From an uncultured Pseudomonadota bacterium (GTDB lineage: Bacteria; Myxococcota_A; UBA796; GCA-2862545), in the NCBI GenBank assembly GCA_937891875.1, contig CALATR010000857.1, positions 1 through 7,075 on the forward strand: 7,075 nt of DNA, in the 5' to 3' direction. Below the pieces are notes generated by a model, which did not search any database, was not told where the DNA came from, and saw only the letters and a list, made by a program, of their open reading frames with translations. The position numbers and the translations under genes are program-made. Below are positions 1-7,075 of this stretch, in pieces (the stretch's first letter is position 1; each line of letters begins with the position of its first letter).

Positions 1-1102
<1,102 letters not shown>

Positions 1103-1215
1103 GAGGGACCTCCCATGGCCAGAGCCTCGGTGAAACATGACCCACGTGTCAACTCGATGTCGCACCCAGACCACACGATCGGGTCTCTGACGGACTCACC
1201 GTAGGAGCAGGTCTC
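1103..1215. other. Intergenic region between the membrane protein and the esterase gene
   Basis: This 113-bp gap lies between two minus-strand genes. It holds the esterase ribosome binding site (GGAGGT, complement of 1108-1113), a possible -35 hexamer (1147-1152) and two small inverted repeats. One is AGACC/GGTCT (1168-1172 with 1182-1186, 9-nt loop). The other is ACGG/CCGT (1190-1193 with 1199-1202, 5-nt loop). Both lie just past the stop of the membrane-protein gene. Neither is followed by a T tract on the minus strand, so neither is a convincing intrinsic terminator. The gap is large enough for the esterase gene to have its own promoter. Confidence 0.6.
1147..1152 (-). promoter_or_regulatory. 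Possible -35 element for the esterase gene
   Basis: The minus strand reads TTGACA, a perfect sigma-70 -35 hexamer, 44 bp upstream of the esterase start. At spacings of 15-19 bp the downstream sequence is GC-rich and has no recognisable -10 hexamer. It is therefore either a partial promoter or a chance match. Confidence 0.2.
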
Positions 1216-2292
1216 TCAGCGGATGAGGTTCACGCCGTTCGCGTGCAGGGCTTCCAGGATCCGCGCCATGTGTGCGTCGATGGGCGTGTAGAGGATCTGG
1301 CGTCCGGCTTCGTCCTGCATCCGGAAGCCCTGCATGCCGTACTTGAGCCGGATGATCTCGACTTGGACGGTGTCGCCGGGGAGGATGCGGTGGTTCTGGG
1401 TGAACACGGGCAAGAACTGCCAGGTGGTCAGGGTGCCTGACTTCGGACGGTAGGTGAAGCCGTGCAGGCTGGCCAGCACGCCAGCACCGAGGAGGAACCA
1501 GAGGAGGAGGGAGAAGACCCCCCAGGCTCCGCCGTCCCGGATGGCGAGGTAGGTCATGAGGACGGGCATGAACGCGAGGAGTCCGACGAAGAAGAGCAGG
1601 ACGAAGCTGATGAAGAAGCCGCGATGGGAGGCAGGATCGGCAGCGTCCGGATCCGGTCGCGAGGCGGGCCGGCCGTCCGGCGGGGGAGCCGCGGTCTGGA
1701 CCGGAGGCGCCGCCGAGGCCGGCTCGAACGCGGTCCCCGGGAAGCTGAACTCGCGGCTGGAGGTCCGACGGGAGCGCGCGACGTTGCACAGCTTCTTCTC
1801 TTCTTCCGCCGACAGCGGAACCTCCTCCGCCACCGCGGCGGCGAACGCCTCGAGAGAGAAGTCCCCCTCGGTCGACAGCACCCGCGCGCCCTTCGCGCCG
1901 CCGAGGGCCAGCTCGTGCTCGACCAGCTCGGCACCGCCGGCCTTCTTGCGCCAGGACAGCATCCGGGTGCGCCCCGGCCGGAAGCACAGCACGACAAAGG
2001 CGGTCTCACCGGCCTGCCGCACTGCGGGCAGGCGGACGAACGTGAGCTGCCAGCCGCCCTGCTCGCTGGTGAACATGTGCTCCAGCGTCTGCCAGGCGTG
2101 GTGCTCGGGCAGGCCCGGGATCGGTCCGAGGCGGCCGGTCTGCACAGCTCCGCCAGCGCGCACTGCGGCGCCACGCCAGGCCGCTTCGAGCGCGCGATCG
2201 CCGGTCTTCAGCTCCCGGATGGCGGCCGACGGGTCGCGCTGGTACCAGGCAGGCAGCTCGCGGGTCAGGAAGGCATCGACGACGGCTTGCAT
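1216..2292 (-). CDS. Uncharacterised protein with two membrane helices
   Basis: I do not recognise the family. With ATG at 2292 the protein has 358 residues. Residues 1-165 form a soluble domain of mixed helix and strand with no clear motif. Residues 185-222 are a Pro/Ala-rich linker. Two hydrophobic segments follow (about 225-250 and 256-277), separated by a short RDGG turn. They make a membrane hairpin that would put both termini on the same side, probably cytoplasmic since no signal peptide is present. The last 80 residues (about 280-358) look beta-rich, ending in a helix (about 338-350). This resembles the size and layout of small PH-like domains of bacterial membrane proteins, but that is only a suggestion. 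An in-frame GTG at 2298 is an alternative start, and neither start has a good ribosome binding site. The gene diverges from the neighbouring plus-strand gene with almost no gap. Third-position GC and continuous domain structure support it as real. Confidence 0.8.
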   Translation of the reverse strand: MQAVVDAFLTRELPAWYQRDPSAAIRELKTGDRALEAAWRGAAVRAGGAVQTGRLGPIPGLPEHHAWQTLEHMFTSEQGGWQLTFVRLPAVRQAGETAFVVLCFRPGRTRMLSWRKKAGGAELVEHELALGGAKGARVLSTEGDFSLEAFAAAVAEEVPLSAEEEKKLCNVARSRRTSSREFSFPGTAFEPASAAPPVQTAAPPPDGRPASRPDPDAADPASHRGFFISFVLLFFVGLLAFMPVLMTYLAIRDGGAWGVFSLLLWFLLGAGVLASLHGFTYRPKSGTLTTWQFLPVFTQNHRILPGDTVQVEIIRLKYGMQGFRMQDEAGRQILYTPIDAHMARILEALHANGVNLIR

Positions 2293-2318
2293 GGGCACGG
2301 ACCGGAGCGGGAGGGGGC

Positions 2319-3449
2319 ATGGCGGTGGACACGACGAGCTCGCTGGGCGAGCCCATCGGCAGTGAAGGCGAGGTCCGGCTGTACCGCACCCAGCAGGGGA
2401 TCGTCTACGCCCACCCGGCGGGCAGGTGCTTGAAGCTGGCGGTCGAGGACGGCAAGGGCCCGCCCTGGCCGCCGATCATCCTGCGATTGCTGGCGTCGTA
2501 CGCCAAGGACGTCCCCCTGTCCCCGGGTTCGACCGTGCCGCTCGGCAACCCGGTCGCGAGGGGATCGGACGTGATCGCGGTCGCGCTGGTCGACGATGCT
2601 GACCCGGGCATGGTGCGGGTCGTGCCGATCAGCATGTTCGAGACCGTGCTGGCCAGGGAGATCGGCACGGCGCAGGTGGTGCAGGGCCTGGAGCGGGTGT
2701 TCCCGGGTGGGTTCATGCCGGCGGACCGCGCCTGTCAGCTGACGAGCACCCTCGAGTCCGACGTGGAGGGCAAGGGCGTGCGCACGCTGACCTTCCCGAG
2801 CGTGCCCGCGTCGGACAGCGTCAACCAGTTCTGGGTCGGTCCCACGGTCATCCTGGCGGCCCAGGCGGCCGTGACCGGCTGCGTCGCGAAGGACGTCGAC
2901 CTGCGCCTGAAGACGGCGGGACAGGTCTTCCGGTTCACCAGGAGGGATCGCCAGATCGACGGCGAGCGGGTGTTCGCGTTCGACGAGGCAGGGTGGAAGC
3001 GGCTCGGCAACACCCACGGGGTCGGCAGCGTGCCCATCGGTCCGTTCCGGCTCATGTCGGCGCTCTTCATCGAGACCTGCACGGAGGCCCCGGCGGTCTT
3101 CCAGGCGCTGCTGGGCCTGCTGGAGAAGGTCCGTCGCACCGAGTCGTCGTCGCGGGCGGGTGGGGGCTCCCTCATGCAGCGCGCTCCGGCGGCCCCGCCA
3201 GGGACCCGCAAGACCGAGGCGGCCGAGGAAGACTTCCCCGGTCGCTTCCGGAGGCTCCTGCTCGCCGAGGACTGGCTTCAAGCCTTGGGTCTGCTCGCTC
3301 GGGAGGGCCCGTCGGACCTGCGGATCGCCGCCGAGAAGAGCTGGGACCGGGCGGCCAGCGATCGCCAGGCGCGGGCGGCCATTCGCAAGCTCGCTCCAAA
3401 GTTCCCCGCGAGCCTCGCTCAGCGGGTGCGGGACGTGCTGCCGCAGTGA
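2319..3449 (+). CDS. Uncharacterised soluble protein
   Basis: I do not recognise this 376-residue protein. No signal peptide or membrane helix is visible, so it is probably cytoplasmic. Residues 1-270 look like a globular alpha/beta region with strand-like stretches (for example around 84-103 and 172-190) and no catalytic motif I can name. Residues 273-300 are a Ser/Gly/Pro/Ala-rich linker. Residues 303-376 are strongly helical and rich in Arg, Ala and Leu, resembling a small helical-repeat or protein-interaction domain. The start is ATG at 2319, with GGGAGG at 2309-2314, 4 nt upstream. The gene is divergent from the two-helix membrane protein, separated by about 20-26 bp. The tight arrangement suggests co-regulation and perhaps a joint function. 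Codon use matches the other genes, and I see no sign of recent transfer. Confidence 0.8.
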   Translation: MAVDTTSSLGEPIGSEGEVRLYRTQQGIVYAHPAGRCLKLAVEDGKGPPWPPIILRLLASYAKDVPLSPGSTVPLGNPVARGSDVIAVALVDDADPGMVRVVPISMFETVLAREIGTAQVVQGLERVFPGGFMPADRACQLTSTLESDVEGKGVRTLTFPSVPASDSVNQFWVGPTVILAAQAAVTGCVAKDVDLRLKTAGQVFRFTRRDRQIDGERVFAFDEAGWKRLGNTHGVGSVPIGPFRLMSALFIETCTEAPAVFQALLGLLEKVRRTESSSRAGGGSLMQRAPAAPPGTRKTEAAEEDFPGRFRRLLLAEDWLQALGLLAREGPSDLRIAAEKSWDRAASDRQARAAIRKLAPKFPASLAQRVRDVLPQ

Positions 3450-3668
3450 TCCGCGCCCGGCGGCGGCACGTACCGTACGCCGGGATGCACGCCTGCTCCC
3501 TTCGTCCCGGGCCACCTGCCCGGATATGGACGTCAAGACGGGCCGGGATTGCCCGATTCCCGTTGCGCCCTGCGAGCCTGAAGGGTTTGCGACCATCGGG
3601 ACAACGAGGGATCGCAGGCCCCATCCTGCCGTCCCCGAGCCGATCCTGGCCGTGTGAGGTTCCCCAGC
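3450..3668 (+). other. Intergenic leader upstream of the BY-kinase gene
   Basis: This 219-bp stretch between two plus-strand genes has no convincing gene. It contains a hairpin at 3507-3523 and two overlapping, mutually exclusive small hairpins. The first is CGGGC/GCCCG (3539-3543 with 3551-3555). The second is CGGGA/TCCCG (3544-3548 with 3558-3562). A weak 43-codon reading frame runs from ATG 3526 to TGA 3655-3657. The kinase ribosome binding site GAGG lies at 3656-3659, 9 nt before ATG 3669. I could not match it to c-di-GMP or other riboswitch consensus sequences, and I see no good sigma-70 or sigma-54 promoter. Confidence 0.55.
3507..3523 (+). terminator. GC hairpin, possible terminator or leader structure
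   Basis: A perfect 6-bp stem CCGGGC/GCCCGG (3507-3512 with 3518-3523) has a 5-nt loop, 58 bp past the stop of the upstream gene. The sequence after it begins ATATGG and has no T run. It could only be a weak or factor-assisted terminator, or part of the kinase leader RNA. Confidence 0.25.
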
Positions 3669-5771
3669 ATGCAGTTCGACTTGCAGAAGGAGTTGCGCGA
3701 TCGACTCCGCCCCGAGGACATCTGGCCCTTCCTGCGCAAGGGCTGGTGGCTGATCCTCGGGATGACCTTGCTGGCGACCCTGGTGGCGGGCACCGTCGCT
3801 GCGGTCTCTCCGCGCGAGTACCGGGCCACCGCCGTGATCCGCATCGTCCCGGTCCAGGGTCAGGAGGTCAAGAGCCGCGACGTGCTCGACCTCGACGTGC
3901 GCGGCTTCCAGGAGGTCGAGCGCTTCTACCGGACCCAGATGCAGCTGTTCAAGAGCCGCTCCTTCGCCGAGGAGGTGGCCAGCCGCTACCAGAAGAAGTC
4001 CGGACAGGAGATCTCGGTCCGGCGGGTGTTGGGGTCGCTGGAGGTCGCTCCGATCGAGCGCAGCCAGCTGGTCCAGGTGTCCGCGGTCGACGGCGATCCC
4101 GAGCGCGCGGCCGAGCTCGCGAACCTGGCCGCGTCCACCTTCGTGGACATGAACATCCAGTGGCGGCAGGACCTGGCCAAGAACGCCAACGACTGGGTGC
4201 GGCAGCGTATAGAGGAGGTCGGCAAGCGCCGGGACGACAAGGTCCGCGAGCTGCTCGAGTTCAAGCGGCAGAACAACATCGTCGACCGGGGCAGCGACAA
4301 CGACGGCGCCCTCTCCTCCCGCATGAGCGCGCTCGAGCGGTCGTACGGGCAGATCTCCACCGACCGGGTGCTCCTCGAGTCGCGCCTCGCCGGCCACGAA
4401 GCCCTGTTCCAGCGCGGCAACTTCCGGGCCCTGGGCGCCCAGGACGACTTCCCCCTGCCCCCGGGCCTGCGCGAGCTGCACGCCACGACCCTGGCCGAGC
4501 ACACCGCCATCTCCGCCCGCTACGGCGAGCAGCACCCCGAGTTCATCCGGAGCAAGGCCGCACTCGAGCGCGTCGAGAACCAGTTCCGCGCCGAGGTCCG
4601 CCGGTCCATCCAGGCTGAGCGCGCCGAGCTCGAGCTCCTGCGCAGTCAGGAGGACAGCCTCGCCGACGAGCGCCTGCAGACCAAGGACGAGGTCCTCGCC
4701 CAGCAGAAGATCGACGCCGAGTACCGCAAGCGCCAGCAGGAGCTGACCCAGATCGAGGCGACCCTGCAGTCCCTGCTCGCCCGCGCGGACGAGCTGGAGA
4801 TGAGCTCGCACACGGAGTCGAACAACGCCCAGCGCGTCGATGACGCCATCGCGCCCGACTCCTTCATCCGTCCGCGGATCACCCTGACCGTCGGCGCCGG
4901 CTTCGTCGTGGGCCTGCTCCTGGGCATGATCGCCGCCCTGCTCCGCGGCTTGCTGGACGACACGATCCTGTCGCCGGCGGACATCGAGACGTACACCCAG
5001 CAGCCAGTCATGGGTGTGGTGCCTCGGATCGCGCTGGAGGGCGACGGCAAGGCCGAGCTGCTGGCCCACAACCAGCCGCGCTCGACCGTGGCCGAGGCGA
5101 TCCGCGGTGTGGTCGCCATGGCCGAGAACCGTCCCGACGGGCGCAGTCCGCGCCGCCTGCTCGTGACCTCGTCTGTCGTCAGCGAGGGCAAGACCACCAT
5201 CGCGGCCGGCGTCGCCACCGTGCTCGCCCAGCGCGGTCGTCGCGTCGTCCTCGTCGAGGGGGACCACCGCCGGCCCCGCCTTCACAAGGTGTTCGGCATC
5301 CCCAACGAGCGTGGCGTGGTCGAGGTCCTCCTCGGTCAGATCACCCTCGACCAGGCGCTGGTGCGCACCGAGATCCCCAACCTGGTCGTGCTGCCTCGCG
5401 GCGCGAGTGTGCCCGGTGGCACCGAGCTCATCGGCTCTACCGAGATGGGCGAGCTGCTCGACACCCTGTCCGAGCGCTTCGATCGCATCGTGCTGGACAC
5501 GCCACCCTCGGCGGCGCTGTCCGACTCGATCACCCTGTCCCGGTGGGTCGACGGCCTGATCGTCGTCGCCCGCGCCGGTGCCGTGTCCCGCAGCCTGGTC
5601 CGTCACACCCTGCGCCGCCTCGAGCAGGTGGCCGCTCCGGTGCTCGGCGTCGTGCTCAACGACTTCCGCAACGACAAGACCGGTCGGTACTCCGCCTACT
5701 ACAGCGAGTACTACTACTACTACTCGTCCAGCGAGGGCGAGGACGAGGACGAGGGCGAGGCCGCCAAGTAG
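3669..5771 (+). CDS. Wzc-like polysaccharide co-polymerase / BY-family tyrosine autokinase
   Basis: This 700-residue inner-membrane protein should control chain length and export of an exopolysaccharide or capsule through cycles of tyrosine autophosphorylation. The order is: Wzz-type N-terminus with first membrane helix (about 26-46); long periplasmic region rich in coiled coil (about 165-240 and 290-375); a YGEQHPEF motif (285-292) typical of these proteins; GNVR-like end and second helix (about 403-425); cytoplasmic kinase domain (about 470-665). Walker A is SEGKTT with Lys508. Walker A' reads LVEGDHRRP (528-536), with Glu530 where the family normally has Asp. Walker B is IVLDTPP with Asp610. 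The EX2RX2R oligomerisation motif is incomplete (Glu476, Arg479, Val482). The tail holds eight tyrosines (674-685), the expected phosphorylation cluster, then an acidic end (689-697). I prefer ATG at 3669, with GAGG 9 nt upstream, over the in-frame GTG at 3654, which overlaps that site. No other polysaccharide gene is visible nearby. Confidence 0.95.
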   Translation: MQFDLQKELRDRLRPEDIWPFLRKGWWLILGMTLLATLVAGTVAAVSPREYRATAVIRIVPVQGQEVKSRDVLDLDVRGFQEVERFYRTQMQLFKSRSFAEEVASRYQKKSGQEISVRRVLGSLEVAPIERSQLVQVSAVDGDPERAAELANLAASTFVDMNIQWRQDLAKNANDWVRQRIEEVGKRRDDKVRELLEFKRQNNIVDRGSDNDGALSSRMSALERSYGQISTDRVLLESRLAGHEALFQRGNFRALGAQDDFPLPPGLRELHATTLAEHTAISARYGEQHPEFIRSKAALERVENQFRAEVRRSIQAERAELELLRSQEDSLADERLQTKDEVLAQQKIDAEYRKRQQELTQIEATLQSLLARADELEMSSHTESNNAQRVDDAIAPDSFIRPRITLTVGAGFVVGLLLGMIAALLRGLLDDTILSPADIETYTQQPVMGVVPRIALEGDGKAELLAHNQPRSTVAEAIRGVVAMAENRPDGRSPRRLLVTSSVVSEGKTTIAAGVATVLAQRGRRVVLVEGDHRRPRLHKVFGIPNERGVVEVLLGQITLDQALVRTEIPNLVVLPRGASVPGGTELIGSTEMGELLDTLSERFDRIVLDTPPSAALSDSITLSRWVDGLIVVARAGAVSRSLVRHTLRRLEQVAAPVLGVVLNDFRNDKTGRYSAYYSEYYYYYSSSEGEDEDEGEAAK
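5709..5723 (+). repeat. (TAC)5 triplet repeat in the kinase tyrosine cluster
   Basis: Five consecutive TAC codons encode Tyr681-685 of the BY-kinase tail. The run is uninterrupted, so slippage could add or remove whole tyrosines without a frameshift. Three further tyrosines (674, 677, 678) lie just before it, and GAG/GAC/GGC codons for the acidic end follow at 5733-5759. Confidence 0.9.
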
Positions 5772-5796
5772 CAGCCCCGCCCTGGATTCTCGCCGC

Positions 5797-7017
5797 CTAC
5801 ATCGGGTGCTGGGCGACGGTGAAGTAGCTGCCCTGGGGCACGCTCTGGATCTCGGTGAAGGTGAGCGACTGGTTGTCGCCCGCGTTCAGGAAGTCCGTGT
5901 TGGCGGTGGTGTACCACTCGGCCGACTGCGGGTTGGCGGCGTCGCGGATCACCACGTAGACGTTGCCGCCCAGGTTGCCCGAGCTGGTGACCTGGTACGC
6001 GCGGTCGGCCTGGCCGATGCCGGGGGCGCCCACCGTGGTGCCGGTGTCGAAGGGCTGGTTGCTGAACGTGTACACGCCCTGTCCGGCGTACGGCGTGCCC
6101 GGACCGTCCATCATCATCGTCGTGAACTGGCCGCCCGGGAAGGGCGCCCCACCGCCGAAGTTCCACTGCTCGGAGTCGTTGCCGGCGCGGAAGCCGGGCA
6201 CGTTGCCCTGGTAGTCGTGGGTCGGGATCCACTGCCAGCTGGCGCTGACTCCACGCCAGGGCACGTGCTGGGAGCCGCCGAGCAGGGCGCCGACGGGCTT
6301 GAAGGTGTCGGTGGCCGGCAACATGACCGCAGCCTCACCATGGGGCAGTCCCGCCTGGACCTGGCGCATGGCGTGCAACAGCTGGGCGAAGGTCCAGTCG
6401 CAGTCGGGATCGAGCACGTCGAGGCAGCGGCAGAGGGCAAACGACAACGCCCCCCGGTGCTGGCCATCCAGCTCGAGCTCGAAGACCGGGCCGCGCAGAC
6501 CGTTGGCGAAGACGACCGGATCCGTCGGAGAGACGTCGGCCTGGGCGGTGGGCTGGGCCACCGTGCGGGTCACGTCGGAGCCGCCGCCGAAGCCCACATC
6601 GAGCATGGTCAGCACCGAGCGCACGGGCAGGTGGCGGAAGGGCGCGGCCAGCTCGTCGATCTGGACGAGCGCGGAGCCACCGGTGGGGTCGCCATCGGCG
6701 CACAGGATGGCCGGACCGTCGTCGGTGGTCAGGCCGCGCGCGCTGACCTGGATCAGCACGGTGTCATCGTCGGTGGTGGTCGTGGCGATCTCGGCGAGGG
6801 TGCGGCGGATCTCCGCGGCGGTGGCGTGTCCGCGGGACACGCCGGGGAGCACGTCCGCGGCGAGGACCGGGCTGGTCAGGATCCGGATGTTGTCGGGGGA
6901 AACGCCCCGATCGAGCAGACGGCTGGCGAGTGCGACGACGTCGTGCACGGCCCCACGCAGGTCCGGCGAGTGGTCGTACCGATCGCAACCGATCAGGACG
7001 GCGAGACGGTCAGTCAT
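5797..7017 (-). CDS. Caspase-like (peptidase C14 fold) protein lacking catalytic His and Cys, with unknown C-terminal domain
   Basis: This is a 406-residue protein with no signal peptide or membrane helix. Residues 1-240 match the bacterial caspase/metacaspase layout. The opening strand is LAVLIGCDRY (5-14). It is followed by LRGAVHD (20-26), matching the usual 'L-G-V-N-D' helix. A strand at 86-91 and PAILCADGD (102-110) match the usual 'yLvPaDad'. The late GALSFALCRCL (189-199) matches 'GaFTyaLl'. At the active site, the usual S-G-H-G reads SARG (92-95), so Arg94 replaces His. The usual L-D-A-C-x-S-G reads LDVGFGG (139-145), so Gly142 replaces Cys. Classical protease activity is therefore unlikely. 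A scaffold, sensor or regulatory role is inferred. Residues 245-406 are a Gly/Asn/Thr/aromatic-rich, probably beta-sheet domain that I do not recognise. The start is ATG at 7017, with GAGGTG (complement of 7023-7028) 5 nt upstream. The gene converges on the BY-kinase gene with a 25-bp gap. Confidence 0.88.
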   Translation of the reverse strand: MTDRLAVLIGCDRYDHSPDLRGAVHDVVALASRLLDRGVSPDNIRILTSPVLAADVLPGVSRGHATAAEIRRTLAEIATTTTDDDTVLIQVSARGLTTDDGPAILCADGDPTGGSALVQIDELAAPFRHLPVRSVLTMLDVGFGGGSDVTRTVAQPTAQADVSPTDPVVFANGLRGPVFELELDGQHRGALSFALCRCLDVLDPDCDWTFAQLLHAMRQVQAGLPHGEAAVMLPATDTFKPVGALLGGSQHVPWRGVSASWQWIPTHDYQGNVPGFRAGNDSEQWNFGGGAPFPGGQFTTMMMDGPGTPYAGQGVYTFSNQPFDTGTTVGAPGIGQADRAYQVTSSGNLGGNVYVVIRDAANPQSAEWYTTANTDFLNAGDNQSLTFTEIQSVPQGSYFTVAQHPM

Positions 7018-7037
7018 GAAAACACCTCGTTCGAGCG

Positions 7038-7064
7038 CCGCCGCCCTCCCAGTCAGGCGGGCGG
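7038..7064 (-). other. GC-rich hairpin upstream of the caspase-like gene
   Basis: CCGCCGCC (7038-7045) pairs with GGCGGGCGG (7056-7064) as an 8-bp stem with one bulged G and a 10-nt loop. It lies 9 bp upstream of the ribosome binding site of the caspase-like gene. It could be a 5' leader structure of that gene or the end of an upstream minus-strand gene beyond the window; a TGA at 7053-7055 falls in the loop. No T run follows. In sequence this GC-rich it may also be chance. Confidence 0.35.
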
Positions 7065-7075
7065 GTGGAGCTGCA

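Noticed and set aside
1462..2433. Plus-strand open frames opposite the two-helix membrane protein
   Set aside because: The minus-strand frame gives clear membrane helices and normal composition. The plus-strand products are low-complexity Arg/Gly/Ser-rich sequence.
2993..4618. Plus-strand open frame of 541 codons bridging the soluble protein and BY-kinase genes
   Set aside because: It overlaps two better-supported genes in another frame, and its translation is Arg/Pro/Gly-rich low-complexity sequence with no family features.
2265..5606. Minus-strand open frame of 1113 codons running antisense to the two plus-strand genes
   Set aside because: It is antisense to a well-supported BY-kinase gene. 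Its composition, rich in His, Gln, Asp, Arg and Gly, is typical of a mirror frame of GC-rich codons. It shows no domain, and stop codons are rare in such frames at this GC content.
5754..5794. GGCGAG/CTCGCC inverted repeat spanning the convergent kinase and caspase-like gene ends, as a possible bidirectional terminator
   Set aside because: The left arm is part of the GAG/GAC/GGC codon run of the acidic tail, the loop is about 29 nt, and there is no T tract on either strand. Chance pairing is likely.
5767..5836. Imperfect direct repeat (AAGTAGC-GCCC) at the two convergent gene ends
   Set aside because: There are only two short copies. One contains the kinase stop codon and the other is coding for the caspase-like protein. 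No attachment site or mobile element is nearby.
7053..7075. Possible 3' end of an upstream minus-strand gene (TGA at 7053-7055)
   Set aside because: Only about 20 bases are available before the edge, too few to judge coding potential.

Overview
This window is a GC-rich stretch (about 70% by eye, with G or C in most third codon positions) of an apparently large bacterial chromosome. Three features suggest a myxobacterium-like organism (Myxococcota or a relative): a lipoprotein with a long Asp-Thr tract, a caspase-like protein, and a fused chain-length regulator/tyrosine kinase. This taxonomic reading is inference; no rRNA or tRNA gene is present to settle it. I see no insertion sequence, CRISPR array, integrase or phage gene.

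Layout. (1) Positions 1-1102, minus strand: an exported lipoprotein esterase of the PHB-depolymerase/feruloyl-esterase type. Its C-terminal (Asp-Thr)n tract runs off the left edge. (2) Positions 1216-2292, minus strand: an uncharacterised protein with a soluble N-terminal region, two membrane helices and a small C-terminal domain. (3) Positions 2319-3449, plus strand: an uncharacterised soluble protein, divergent from (2) with only 26 bp between the chosen starts (20 bp if (2) uses its upstream GTG). (4) Positions 3450-3668: a 219-bp intergenic leader with several small hairpins. (5) Positions 3669-5771, plus strand: a Wzc-like BY-kinase of 700 residues, with a Wzz domain, periplasmic coiled coil, GNVR-type segment, P-loop tyrosine kinase and C-terminal tyrosine cluster. 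(6) Positions 5797-7017, minus strand, convergent with (5): a caspase-fold protein that lacks both catalytic residues and carries an unrecognised C-terminal domain of about 160 residues.

How the genes might work together. The BY-kinase should control export and chain length of a surface polysaccharide, but no glycosyltransferase or export gene lies in the window. The esterase lipoprotein acts outside the cytoplasm. The two uncharacterised divergent genes may form a functional pair. The caspase-like protein is probably a separate transcription unit. No single operon links the window, so a shared pathway is not demonstrated.

The most notable item is the pseudo-caspase. Its family landmarks are well preserved, but Arg replaces the catalytic His and Gly replaces the catalytic Cys. 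Next are the BY-kinase, with altered Walker motifs and a slippage-prone (TAC)5 tract in its phosphorylation tail, and the unexplained divergent gene pair.
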